Shown here: piece by piece, positions 49,603 through 63,493 of the stretch
How positions within the stretch are numbered: position 1 is the first letter of the stretch
How the letters are laid out: each line of letters begins with the position of its first letter
Assembly (NCBI RefSeq): GCF_019097595.1
Contig: NC_080711.1
Coordinates: 7,651,428-7,715,427, forward strand
Source of the DNA: Hemibagrus wyckioides
Taxonomy: Eukaryota > Chordata > Actinopteri > Siluriformes > Bagridae
Reading direction: 5' to 3'
DNA length: 64,000 bases
Program-made: the position numbers and the translations under genes
Notes under the pieces: generated by a model
What the model was told of the DNA's origin: nothing
The model's database searches: none
Seen by the model: the letters and a program-made list of their open reading frames with translations, nothing else

Positions 49603-51121
49603 TCATACAGCGTACAGTTCGTAGATCTTCTTGGCGCAGTAGACCAGGGCGGCGAGCGCTATCGTGTTGTGCAGTCTCTTTCTGTGCACGTCGTCGCGGC
49701 GCACCAGCACCACGGGCGTGGATGAGGTGAGCGTGTGCAGCGGCAGACGCGCAAGCTTCCGGCTGTCATACTCCACCTGGTACTTGCAGCATGGGTCAAA
49801 CTGCCATGAGATGCCGTAGAGAGCGGCGCAGGCCAGGCTGAGGGCGCCAGCAGGCAGAGCTACGTAGCGGGAATAATCAGCAGGCAGTGCCAGTGGCGTT
49901 AAGAGACATGTGGCGCCGGCTAGTACGGCCGTCTTGTGCAGGCAGTTCCCCACAGCCACCCAACGCGCAGTCTCGTCTCCTATGCGTGTCGGCTCAATGA
50001 CGATGTAAGGATACTGTGCCTCAAGCGCCTGCTCCAGCTCATACTCAAACTGCTCCTGCGCATTCTCGCCATTGTAGATCTCGTGCACGATGTAACACTC
50101 GCCCGCCGCCGCCATCACTCCCCTAAAGACAGGAGGAAAAGAAGGTCGAGTCATTAATAGGGTCACTGTAAAAGCAAATCTAGCAATATTTACATAGATT
50201 TTACTGTTTTAACTTTAGATATTAAAATAATATTCAGTTCAATTTTATACTTTCTATGTTCGGTTTTCTTATAAATGTTTAAAAAATCATGAATCATTTA
50301 GCGATGCACCGAAATGAAAAATCAAGAAGCTGACGACAAAATTCGGGGCTTTCTCATATTTTTTTTAAGCTTTAGAAAATAGTTGAGACATAATTGAAAG
50401 CTAGAATGGAAAGTGAAAATACTTTTTAATGAAAGTCAAATCCAAGCAGTAACAAAAAAAAACAAAACAACCCCTAAAAATAATAAATAACACAAAAAAT
50501 CGTCGTCTGCATATTATCCGAGATGTCCTGGTGTTTTAAACCTGTGACAGAGAAAAGAAATCTGGGGGAGATGTGGTAGCTTAGTGGATCTGAAAGTTGT
50601 TGGTTCGAATCCCAGGTCCACCAAGCTGCCACTGATGGGCCCCTGAGCAAGGCCCGTAACCCTCAATTGCTCAGTTGAATAAAGTGAGATGAAATGTACG
50701 TTGCTCTGGATAAGGGCGTCTGCAAAATGGCATAAATGTAAATGTTTCACATTTCAGCTGAAATTGAAAGTGCCATGCTTGGCCATTTTCACAGCACCAA
50801 CAGACGTGAAATCAGAGATGGATTCGGGAGTCAAATAACATGTGGATGTCCAAACATATGTTTTACAGACAATATGCACTTTAGATAAATAAAAAAATTC
50901 ACATCTGGAAATGAGCATCTATAATCTCATTTGCATTGTTGTAAAACTGCCATTAGTGGTAACGACAAAGGGAATAAATACACACTCACACATATATGTT
51001 TATGTGTGTATATGTATAATGTACATTATATATAAGGTATTTATTCCCTTTGTCGTTACCACTAATGGCCGTTTTATAACAATGCAATTGACATTATAGA
51101 TGCTCATTTCCAGATGTGAAT

Positions 51122-51175
<54 letters not shown>

Positions 51176-52002
51176 TCTTTTCACAATTTTTATTTCTCTA
51201 AATTTAATGTAAAAATTGCAGACAGCTACCATTTTTATGTTTTTGTTTTATTTTTTTTACCTGCCTTTGTTTATTACACGTAAACATGTAAACAGTCAAG
51301 ATAAATAAAAAAAATTAGATATCAGCTTTAGGAAAATAAAAGTGTCATTATTAAACGCGTTAGTAAAAGGTCGGTCTGGTGTGTGAGTGAAGTTCGCTAT
51401 TTCTCACTTTAGTACAAAAATCCTAAGTTTACCAAAAACAAACAAACAAACAAAAACAAAAAGAACCCATTTCTTTTGACGTGTAAACATTTCCTAGGTT
51501 ACTAATTAACCAGCGCTAGAGGACTTGGTTGGCTGTGGCTGCTAACTAGCTGTCAGTTTAACAACTTCTACCTTGAATTTCTTTGCTAGCTAGCTCAGGA
51601 GGCTAAAAAACCTGCTTAGCAAAACTCTTGTCGCCTATTTAAAGTGATTTTAAATAAAGACACAAAGACAGCATTATTTTCCCACTCCCTGGTTAGATTC
51701 GTTTAAAACGTGACGTTAATATTTTTCGTTTCTTTGGACGTTTTCGAGCTAGCTAGCTAGTTTTGGGGGCAAGAGAAGCCAAGAAAAACATCACATGAGG
51801 CGAAAGAAAACAATCTTTCCACACTTTCCAGAGCGTTTCAAACCCCACGCAGCTCGGTACTTTCTAGATAAACGCTCGGCTATGTAGCTCAACACGAACA
51901 CGAGGATTTTTCGGTGAAAACCCGCTTTTAAGCTAATGTTTTAGTCTTAACTGACCTCTCCCTGTTGACTGGGACACCGCGCCTCCTTACCAACGACGCC
52001 AT
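49603..52002 (-). CDS. tmem11: Transmembrane protein 11, mitochondrial
   Basis: Two coding exons, 52002-51956 and 50122-49603, join in frame (AG|G) to 188 residues (human 192). TMEM11 is a mitochondrial membrane protein that associates with the MICOS machinery and helps set cristae shape; it also binds the mitophagy receptors BNIP3/BNIP3L. Seen here are CYIVHEIYNGENAQEQ, EPTRIGDETARW, hydrophobic segments at about 76-95 and 102-122, WQFDPCCKYQVEYD and PLHTLTSSTPVVLVR. The C-terminal end is AKKIYELYAV. The first exon encodes only MASLVRRRGVPVNRE, an Arg-rich start. A second Met (MAAAGECY) just after the acceptor could serve a shorter form. The ATG at 52002 has CpG-rich sequence upstream. Confidence 0.96.
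50570..50745 (+). repeat. tRNA-headed SINE in the tmem11 intron
   Basis: The head is GGTAGCTTAGTGGATCTGAA, the B-box-like part GGTTCGAATCCC, and the body CACCAAGCTGCCACTG, CCCTGAGCAAGGCCC and GCTCTGGATAAGGGCGTC. It ends in ATAAATGTAAATG. Confidence 0.8.
50896..51122. mobile_element. Long hairpin (fold-back) element in the tmem11 intron
   Basis: The arm 50896-50981, starting AATTCACATCTGGAAATGAG, is repeated inverted at 51037-51122 with only about four mismatches. A 55-bp TG/TA-rich loop separates the arms. No coding capacity is present. The structure is that of a small fold-back MITE or a recent inverted duplication. A (GATA)n tract abuts its right end. Confidence 0.88.
51123..51172. repeat. 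(GATA)n microsatellite
   Basis: About 12 GATA units lie directly after the hairpin element. Confidence 0.95.
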
Positions 52003-52338
52003 CTTGGAGAACCAGTGCGTTGCCGTTGACGTAAAAAATGGTAGCGAAGCACTATGGGTAGCGTAGTTTGCTCCGCACGCGCTCCTAGGCGGATACGCGC
52101 TATACCAGACTACACTTCCCGTCATGCAACGGTCTAACGAGGCGCCTACCACTTCTATTCGTTCGAAGATATTAATATCCTAAAAATGTCAATTTAGAGG
52201 TCAGGTGTGTAACAAATGCGGACAAAAAAAAGGATAAAATTGAAATGTTTTTTGTTTTTAAACCTTACTATTTAACACAGTGAATGCGCAGATGTGTATT
52301 GAAATATTTCGTAACGGCCAATCAAACGCAAGGACAAC

Positions 52339-52456
<118 letters not shown>

Positions 52457-52609
52457 ACTCCCAGCAGGACAAAACCGTTTGTTTGTGCAAACGCTGTACG
52501 AATGCTTTGCACCGGCAATCTGGGTTTAACTTATAGCTCAGCACGTCTTATTAAGCACCCAGCTAAAGCTTGGACTTACCCATACTGTGTTCTTCCCACG
52601 CTGCAGCAC

Positions 52610-52740
52610 TGAGGTCCGTACCCGTCAGCTCTCGCGCGACGCTCACCGAGCTGGCGCGCGCGCGAGGAGGCGATATAAGCAGCTAGAGCTCGGTACACGG
52701 TCACACGTGCAGCCGTCCGCTCACTGTCTCCCCCTGGAGC
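52610..52740 (+). promoter_or_regulatory. Orphan CpG-rich promoter-like patch with a TATA-like box
   Basis: The stretch is dense in CpG (CTCTCGCGCGACGCTCACCG, GCGCGCGCGCGAGG), followed by GATATAAGC at about 52671 and CACGTG at 52704-52709. No known gene starts here on the plus strand. Tmem11 begins 600 bp away on the other strand, beyond the (TA)n tract. It could be a distal tmem11 element or the promoter of an unseen transcript. Confidence 0.35.
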
Positions 52741-53034
52741 AGCGCTTCGCATAAGGCCCGAGTCTGATATGTAGCCTCTGGTTTACCGTCGAGCGCTTAA
52801 GTAACTATCCCGTGATGGGAGACGTGCCAAATGGGTCAAAGGTTTAAGGCTCAAGTGTAAAACAAACAAACAAACAAACAAACAAACAAATATATCTGTG
52901 CCTATTTTTGGACCGTGTAAATATAGCCAGGTCTCTAGACATGAATAGCAAACACAAGTTTTCACCTTCTCAGGACTTGGACACAATACCTACTACACTA
53001 CAAATAGATCAGAAAATCTCTGTCCAAGACGTCA

Positions 53035-53780
53035 TGTGAGGCAGTTCAGATGCTTCAGAGGCATCTCAGAAATGTGATTAAAGGAAATTCAAGTCATGAT
53101 TTGACTTGATTGAAGTTAGGCATGATCGTTGATACTAAACCTCTTTGAGGCATGAATTATAAAAGCTAGACCACTTTGAAGCATGATTTGAGGATGCTAG
53201 ACCTCTTGGGGCATGATTTGTGGGAGCAAGATCTCTCAGAGGCATGATTTGAGACCGCTTGAGGTATGATCTGAGTCAGCTGCATCTCTCAGAGACTTGA
53301 TCTGAGGGAGCTAGACCTCTTAGAAGCATGATTTGAGTCAGCCAGATGTTTCATAGCACTGATTTAAGACAGCCGGACCTCTCTGAGCTAGACCACTGAT
53401 AGACGTGATTCCAAGCAGTTAGACCACTCAGAGGTGTGATTTAAAACAGACCACTTGTCTGGGGTCTGTCTGACTTGTCCACTTGATTGGGAGATGTGAC
53501 TAGAGGCAGGTATGATTCGAGACAGACCAATTTGTCTGATGTGACTGGAGGGAGGTAGACCTCACATAGATGTTATGTGAAACAGCCACACCTCTTTGAG
53601 ATGGAATTGAGGCAGCTTGCCCATTCAGCAACGTGAGTTGAGACACGTAGACCTCTCAGATGTGATTCGAGCCAGCCAGATCTGTAAGAATTTGAGGACG
53701 TAGTAGTAGGTATTTAAGGCTGCTAGATGTCTATTAGACATGATTGATGGCAGGACCTCTATCAAGATCACTTTTCCTAG
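53035..53780. repeat. 31-bp minisatellite, array 1 (diverged)
   Basis: Repeats of a unit containing GAGGCAGCTAGACCTCTCAG recur with 31-bp spacing; for example TAGACC-type positions lie at 53167, 53198, 53228, then 53281, 53312, 53343 and 53374. Units are 70-85 percent alike by eye, with some shortened. It lies between tmem11 and natd1. Confidence 0.85.
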
Positions 53781-54950
53781 CTGGCAGTTTAGTTAGTGTA
53801 CAGTGCACATGACCATTAACTAGTGGCCTTTATTTTAAACCAGGCATATCCAGTCCTGCAGCTTTGGAGCATAAATAGAAGCATTAATGGCTATTAGGAT
53901 GCTAGCATGTACACTGCTTAGCATAGAATTTTGGCAATATCACTTTTAGACAACCAAGAGGTACGTTATGAACTGAGGTCAGCTGGAGTGACAAGGTTTA
54001 TATAGTAGATTTGTGTTGGTGTCCATGTCCATTTGGTGAAAAAAAAAAGAAAAAAAAAAGTGGTCTAGTGTCATGTGTGTAGGAGAAGTTCCCCTTCAAC
54101 CATCTGCAAAGAGACAGTGGTCTATTGTGAAGACAGTAAAATGCAGAGTGTATGGTAATGATGTCAGATAAGACACAATGTACTGACTATGAAAAGTCTC
54201 TGGTGAGAATAATAACCCTTAGCAAAATAAAAAACTGATTGTTAAGCAAAAGAGGAGTAGATATATAGCAGGGCCAGCCTTTGGTTAGATTCCTGATTCT
54301 GTTTATTACACTGGAGGCGTTGGAGGCAAAGACTCTGACAGTCTTGCTTTTGTGTTTTCGGGCACAACCCTAACTCACTCTTTACTGGATCAGCTAAAAT
54401 ATCCAATGCTGCTACTTGGTGCAGTCAATGACCTTGGATCAACTGGTATGTGCAAAACATCTTCCTTTTATCATATTTACATTTTTGGTCAGGAAAGACC
54501 AACAAGACTTCACATCAGTGGCTGTGTTTTTTCTTTTAGATACCAGAAATGAATCTACAATCAGGGAATTTGCTGATTAGGTTGCTTTTTTTCCCTCAAT
54601 CCCAAACTCCAAGAAATAACTGCATGTTTAAATCTAATAACCACAAATAACATTTTGTCAATAATTTATGTCTAGCCATGCATTGATGATATACTAATGG
54701 GGTCTACATTACTGTCAATAATTTAAAAATATATATATACAACAAACATGCCCCCTGCACCATAAGAAGAGTTAACACATTTCAATATTTTCTTTTAAAC
54801 ATTGGATTATAAATAAGGATTAAATGACTTGGGTGACATTTATATAGGAAGAATAATAAAGGATCATATTTGTGACTTAAGACATATTAGGCAATGGACT
54901 AATCCATCAGCGCATGAATGTGATCCAGACTGAAAACATTAATATCACTC
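53781..54950. other. Non-coding DNA between the two minisatellite arrays
   Basis: I see no gene or recognisable repeat in this AT-rich stretch, apart from an A-rich run at 54039-54060. Confidence 0.5.
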
Positions 54951-54954
54951 CAAT

Positions 54955-55350
54955 TCAGCTTTGAGGCAGCTAGATCTCTCAATGTAGGGATCCAAGGCAG
55001 CTAGATCTCTAAAAGTAGGGATGCAAGGGAGCTAGATCTCTAAAAGTAGGGATTTGAGGCAGCTAGAGCTCTTAAAGTAGGGATTTGAGGCAGTAAGAGC
55101 TCTCATAGTAGGGATGGGAGGCAGCTAGACTTCTCATAAAAGGGATTTAAGACTATCAGATCTGTCCTACTAAGGATTTGAGGCAGCTAGATCTCTGATA
55201 GTAGAGACTTGAGGCAGCTAGGACTCTCAGAGTAGGGATCTGAGTCAGTTAGATCTCTCATATTAGGCATTTAAGGCAGCTAGACCTCTTACGAACATGT
55301 TTTCACACAACCTGCTCTCTCCAACACATGATTGAAGGCAGCTACACCTC
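54955..55350. repeat. 31-bp minisatellite, array 2 (regular)
   Basis: About twelve units share the same core (GAGGCAGCTAGATCTCT). The TAG positions fall at 54971, 55002, 55033, 55064, 55094, 55126, 55188, 55219, 55250 and 55281, a steady 31-bp period. It is the same family as array 1, about 1.2 kb away. Confidence 0.9.
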
Positions 55351-56507
55351 TAAGGGACTAGAGACCATTTGATAAGGTTATAATATGAACAGATAAAATA
55401 AATGTGAATTGATTTGTTTTATAATAACAGTGACAGTAAAATGACATCTATTTCTTTATTTTAAAACGTGAATGTTAATATAGAGTACATGAATGTGTAC
55501 AAACTGACGAATTTCAGGCCTCATTTATTTGCACGGATCATTCTCTTGGAACAGTTACTACTGACTATGGCAAGCCTCTAAATATTCAGAGAGCAAGACC
55601 TTCATTTCATCAAAATGATGCATGTTGCTACAGATCTTATAGTGGAAGGGCAGACTGCGCTGTTGTAGTTTGAGCACCTTACTCACCCTGTTTATCGGTG
55701 GCCTTCCTGGACGCCATGATTAATAAGGCCATGGGGAAAAGGCAGGAACAGGAATAACACACACATTTACCTTAGACACACACTCCGACTTGAACACACA
55801 CATAGATGACATAACTCACACCATGCTTCTGTTATGCAAACACACATTACACACTCCCTGTCCTGAAGGGCAGTGCTGACTGTTTCAAGTGTCAATCCTG
55901 AGAGTGTCTGCCCCTTAGAGTATGGCGGTGGTTGTGGGGATTGTATCACGAGTATCGCCACCTGAAACTGGCCCGAAGTTTCCACACGGCACCTAAATAT
56001 ACACTCACTCACAATACATGGCTGCTACAGTGACCTATGTTGGCTTTAGGTTAATTTTTTTGCATGCATGTGTGTTTTGAGCACCACTTGGACCTCAAGG
56101 CATTAGGCTAGAAAGGCATGTGAAGTAACAAAAATTGCTGTTTTGTTTTCTTTCTGTGGATGGTATTCATGGAACCCTGTTTTGGCGTGTTGGCATGTGG
56201 ATCCCATAACCCACAAAGTCATTAGAGCTGTAAAAACAGGCCCACTTGTTTACGAAGCAGACAATTGTTCCCCCTCTCATGGAAAACGCATGCTCCAAAC
56301 ATCGTAGATACGTCCGCAGCGTTGTCTGTACAGTTGCTGATAATTTTATCTTGTCATCTCCAAACATTCTCTCTCTCTCTCTCTCTCTTACACACACAGA
56401 CACCATATCTCTCAGAGAAGACCAGTTCCAGTCAAAACCCCCCTGCCCCTGGAGCACAAATGCCCAGTCAGCAACAGAAAAGTCTTTTCATCCTGTTGGC
56501 ATCTCCC

Positions 56508-59434
<2,927 letters not shown>

Positions 59435-59565
59435 AATGTCTCGCGGATCGCTGCGTGTCAGTGTGCCACGACTGATCTGCAATCTCCCACAAGCGCAGTC
59501 ATAGCCAGGCAGCGCGAGCGAACATCAAGCGAAAACACTCCATCCAAGGAGATCAGCTGTAGGGT

Positions 59566-59589
59566 CACGTGCCCTCCCTTTCGACCAAT
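59566..59589 (-). promoter_or_regulatory. natd1: E-box and CCAAT box upstream of natd1
   Basis: CACGTG at 59566-59571 and CCAAT at 59585-59589 (plus-strand reading) lie 130-155 bp upstream of the natd1 ATG, in a CpG-rich patch (59270-59680). Confidence 0.5.
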
Positions 59590-59784
59590 CGGAGGCAGCG
59601 GCAATGTTTTGATGTAGGGCCTCGTGGGTGCGCGTGTTGGGCTTCGCCGCCAGGGCGCGCGCAAACACCCTACTTGCAGCCTGTAGACCTGCAAGAACTT
59701 TCCACCTCAGTGTACATTTATTCAATTGATTTGTCAGCAACTTTTTTTTTAGTATTAGTAATATTTTATTAGTTATTTATTTAT

Positions 59785-60015
59785 TGAAGCTCAAGTGGTT
59801 AAGGCTCTGGTCACTGACCGGAAGATCGGCCCCAGCACTGCCAAGCTGCTACTGTTGAGGCCCTTGAGCGTGGCCCTTAACTCACCCTGCTCCAGGGGTG
59901 CTGTACGATGGCTGACCCTGCGCTCTGACAAAAAAACCCCCAAGGATGGGATATGCAAAGAAAGAATTTCACTGTACTGCATCGTATATGTGGCAAATAA
60001 AGGCAACTTCACAAC
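59785..60015 (+). repeat. tRNA-headed SINE, near complete
   Basis: It contains GCTCAAGTGGTTAAGGCTCT, AAGCTGCTACTG, CCAGGGGTGCTGTACGATGG and GGATATGCAAAGAAAGAATT. It ends GTGGCAAATAAAGGC. Same family as 239-395. Confidence 0.82.
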
Positions 60016-60044
60016 TTAGCTATTCCAATATTAGGCTCATTATT

Positions 60045-60345
60045 TATACATTATCTGGCCAGAACATTGTGGACACCTGACTATCGCACTCATAAACGGA
60101 TCTGGAAGCACACAGTTGTTTAGAATGTGCTGTAGATTTACCCTACAATTAAATAAATAAAAAAAACAAAACACCCAACATGTTCCACCATGGCAATGCC
60201 TCTGTGCACAAAGATGCATGGTTTGCCAAAGCTGGCGTGGGAGAACTTGAGTGACCTGCTCAGAGCCCTGACCTCAACACCTTTTGGATGATCTCCCTCA
60301 CCTGACACCAGTGCTTGACCTCACTAATGCTCTTGTAGTTGAGTG
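60045..60345 (+). mobile_element. Tc1-like remnant, third type
   Basis: TTGTGGACACCTGACTATCG resembles a terminus of an ATCCGGCCA-type fish Tc1 element. The blocks CATGGCAATGCCTCTGTGCA, ATGGTTTGCCAAAGCTGG and CAGAGCCCTGACCTCAACAC correspond to the second catalytic Asp region. It is short and decayed. Confidence 0.6.
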
Positions 60346-60595
60346 AAGTACAGTCAGCTTAGGTGTTTTGTGTCAGTGGTTGATGAGGTCACTGTGGTCA
60401 GATATGATTGCAGTCTTGTAGCTTTTTTTTTATTTTGAGATGTGAAAGTTTTGATCTGGGAAGTTGTGGCCACTCAATATAAACCAGCCATTTGTGTATT
60501 TAAGAGCAGCACTGATAAGCGTATTAGAAAGCTGACTGTGTACAATTCAGGATCTGTAAAATCTATGTAGATTGTTAACAGCTGCTTTATTAGTT

Positions 60596-60990
60596 TGATT
60601 CAATTCAATTTATTTGTATAGTGCTTGTTCGGACACTGTCTCAAAGCAGCTTTACAGAAATATAGAAACACCGAAAAAAAAAGCTATAAAGTTTAAAGTT
60701 AAGTTACAATTTTATCTCTAATGAGCGAGCCTGAGGTGACGATGGTGAGGAAAACCTCCCTGAGATGATATGAGGAGGAAACCTTGAGAGGAACCAGACT
60801 CGGAAGGGAACCTCATCCTCATTTGGGTGATACTAGACAAGTAAATAATGTAAATGTTGATAATGTCCTTTCTGCAACTGAGCAAACAAGAGCTCTTGAG
60901 GAACTTTATCCCGAGGAGGCTTTATCCTGGTCAATGTGGCCATCATGGAAGCATGTGATGAGAGACCCTGTATAAGACACCAGCACAGAG
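60596..60990 (-). repeat. Dispersed repeat, TGGTTCCTCTC family, long copy
   Basis: The plus strand reads TTCAATTCAATTTATTTGTA, CTCAAAGCAGCTTTACAG, CTAATGAGCGAGC, TTGAGAGGAACCAGACTC and TGGGTGATACTAGAC. This is the inverted form of the 13186 repeat, here nearly complete. Confidence 0.75.
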
Positions 60991-60991
60991 C

Positions 60992-61032
<41 letters not shown>

Positions 61033-61699
61033 ATAGGAAATTTTGAGTAGTGACATCCACCATGTTTTGGTGACAGTGGAGGAACCTGAAGAGCCTGGAA
61101 GAAAGCCACACAAACATCATCAAGCAGAACCTTCAAAACACTTGACCTTATGATTGATCAGGGGACACTGGAGCTGTGATGAGTCAGCACTACACACTAC
61201 ACAGTTGTGCCGCCCCACTCCATTTTTTCCTGTTATATTTTATCTCCTGTCCACCACACTTATAGCATGTGCGTGTCTACTACAGATAATAAATAAAACA
61301 TTCATTTATGGTTTATTTATGGTTTCATTGTACTGAGAAAACAACATAAAGCCTGTAATCTTTAAACTTCTACAACTTTTTGTTTTTTTCTTATTACAGG
61401 CAAACAAAAGAAACAGAAGAAATTATTGTCTGTGGTAATCACACATATACTATAAAATGTTGTGGATAGAGTTAATACAAAGTTTAAATACAGATTTGCT
61501 CCATTTTCTAGATTTATAATTCATAATATACTTTCCCTGAGCTTGAAGATGAACATATGAGAGCTAACTAGACATTTATACGAACATTTTCTCATATTAC
61601 TCGTTTAATGTTATGTTAATATAATGTATCATTAATAATAGTGATTTCAATGACTATAATATATTGTGTAGCTATTTTTTTTTTAATCCCTCCCACCTT

Positions 61700-62010
61700 C
61701 TTCACTCCATCATTCATTCATTTTCTTAACAACTTTATCCTGATCCCGGGATCTGGAGCATGTCTTAGGAACACCGTGTACACTGTATAAGACACCAGTC
61801 CATTGTAGGACATAGCGCGAGCGCACACACACACATTTAGACCATTCACCAACCAGCATTTTTTTTGGTAGGAGAAAACAGAATATCTGGAGGAAACTCA
61901 CACATTCTTGGGGAGACAATGGGAAACTCCTCCTAAACTGTAATCCAAGCTCAGAATAGTAGAGACCCTGGCTCTGTGACATGGCAACGTTTACCCCCTG
62001 CCCCACCTCA
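61700..62010 (-). repeat. tRNA-SINE, inverted, near full length
   Basis: The plus strand runs from TCATTCATTCATTTTCTTAA through GACACCAGTCCATTGTAGG and GGAGGAAACTCACACATTC to CCAAGCTCAGAATAGTAGAG. This is the reverse of the 45505-45785 SINE type. A (CA)n run is inside. Confidence 0.65.
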
Positions 62011-62615
62011 GTAAACCTTCTAAACGTAACGGTGCAAGGAAGGAACCAGGTTAATGGAGACTCAGAGACACAATTATTTCATTACTGATTGTAAGTAAAT
62101 AGTTTATCAATAATACTATGCATATGTTGCACATGAATAGCAAACTGGGGAATTTACATTACAGTCCTTTAGTCCAGATGTTATGCTGACAAGCAACTCA
62201 TAGGCAAATAGAAAAGGATACAGAAAGTAGTGAAGCTATTTTAAATATTGTCCGTTTAAAACAAATTTAATAGAAAATATTGTCTTCATTACTGCTTATA
62301 CATTACAACTCAGATGCTCACTTTTCGCTCGTCCCCAAAAGAAATTCTTCTAAACTAGAGCATAATAGAATATATACTGGATAAAAAAAAAAGGTCAAAT
62401 CAAGAAATAAACTGGTTGTTTCAGTTTGCTCTATTAAGTAAAATCTTAAAAGAGTGTTTCCTTATCAGAGTGATTTCCAAGTGGACTTTGGGCAAGTGTA
62501 ACAGCAGCTTTGGCTAACACATCACCTTGTTGTTGGTGTGTCTTTGTGTATCATGAACATTAAAAGCATTTGAGAACAACTATTTTATTTAGGTTCCTGT
62601 TTATGTATTTCAGTT

Positions 62616-63467
62616 TTAAACCCGTTCTTCCATGACTTTCCTGAGCTTGTTAATGATATCCTCTCCAGTGCTCCAAGGCACCACGGCGGATTTGAACTCT
62701 CCAGGTTTGGCCTCGTACATCTCCTGGATCAGCCTGTGCATGGGGAAATCACGTCGGGGAAAGGCCACATCACCGGGCGCCAGTGTCAGCGACGGGCAGA
62801 AGTCATTTGCACCGTCACCGACGTACAGCACCCTTTGGTATTTCCTGCCTCCTCTTTCGTGCACCCTCTGAGCTGTGTACCGTCGCACGATTTCCGCCTT
62901 GCACATGTTCACCGGACACCGCAGGCAGTCGTGGGAGTGGAAGGGGCGGAGCTGAAGTTGTCCATTCTCATCGAAATGGGCTGGGTTTGTGAAGATGCGC
63001 ATGAAGAGCGTGCGAAAGCCAAGGTTCTGCAGCCACGTTTCGATGAAAACCGTGTTGGCATCTGACACACAAATGACCTCAAAGTCCTGTGGTGGACATG
63101 ACTTCAGGAAGCGAAGCAGGGCAGGGATGCCTGGGCATGGGGGAAGACCCTCTATAGTGTTACGGATAGTTGATGGAGTAACCCCCTGCTCAGCGAGGTA
63201 GGTCAAGACTCGCTGCATGTACTCATGGTACCTGCCTGGCCGGTATGTGTCTTTGAGCCAGGAGGGCAGAGAACCACCGGGAGCTGCTGTAACCATGGCA
63301 TCATCGCTGCACTCGTCCACGAGCGTCTCGTCAAAATCAAAAAAGATAAGAAAGCGCCGGTCATTCGGGGGCAAGGCCTGTGCTCTGTTGCCGTGCCAGT
63401 GGGTCTCTTCCATTACACCGGGAGGATGCGGTGGGTTAAAACAGCAGTTGAAGACAGAGTCCCGCAT
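62616..63467 (-). CDS. phospho1: Phosphoethanolamine/phosphocholine phosphatase 1
   Basis: PHOSPHO1 is a HAD-superfamily phosphatase that releases phosphate from phosphocholine and phosphoethanolamine in matrix vesicles to start bone and cartilage mineralisation. From the Met at 63467 the exon encodes 283 residues (human 267). Seen here are the nucleophile motif DFDET (Asp44, Asp46), VCVSDANTVF (motif 2), HSHDCLRCPVNMCK, GDGANDFCP (Asp218, Asp222) and DVAFPRR. The family-typical end VVPWSTGEDI is present. PHOSPHO1 rather than PHOSPHO2 is supported by DETLVDE, HDCLRCP and PMHRLIQE. An acceptor (TGTCCCATCAG) ends at 63494, so this exon starts at 63493 and another exon lies upstream. The Met at 63413 or a start in that upstream exon is also possible. 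Confidence 0.93.
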   Translation of the reverse strand: MRDSVFNCCFNPPHPPGVMEETHWHGNRAQALPPNDRRFLIFFDFDETLVDECSDDAMVTAAPGGSLPSWLKDTYRPGRYHEYMQRVLTYLAEQGVTPSTIRNTIEGLPPCPGIPALLRFLKSCPPQDFEVICVSDANTVFIETWLQNLGFRTLFMRIFTNPAHFDENGQLQLRPFHSHDCLRCPVNMCKAEIVRRYTAQRVHERGGRKYQRVLYVGDGANDFCPSLTLAPGDVAFPRRDFPMHRLIQEMYEAKPGEFKSAVVPWSTGEDIINKLRKVMEERV

Positions 63468-63493
63468 TGCTGGCAATGGCTCTCTATTTAATT

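Noticed and set aside
53035..55350. Regular 31-bp spacing that could look like a CRISPR array
   Set aside because: There are no unique spacers between the units; the repeats are directly head to tail in a vertebrate genome.
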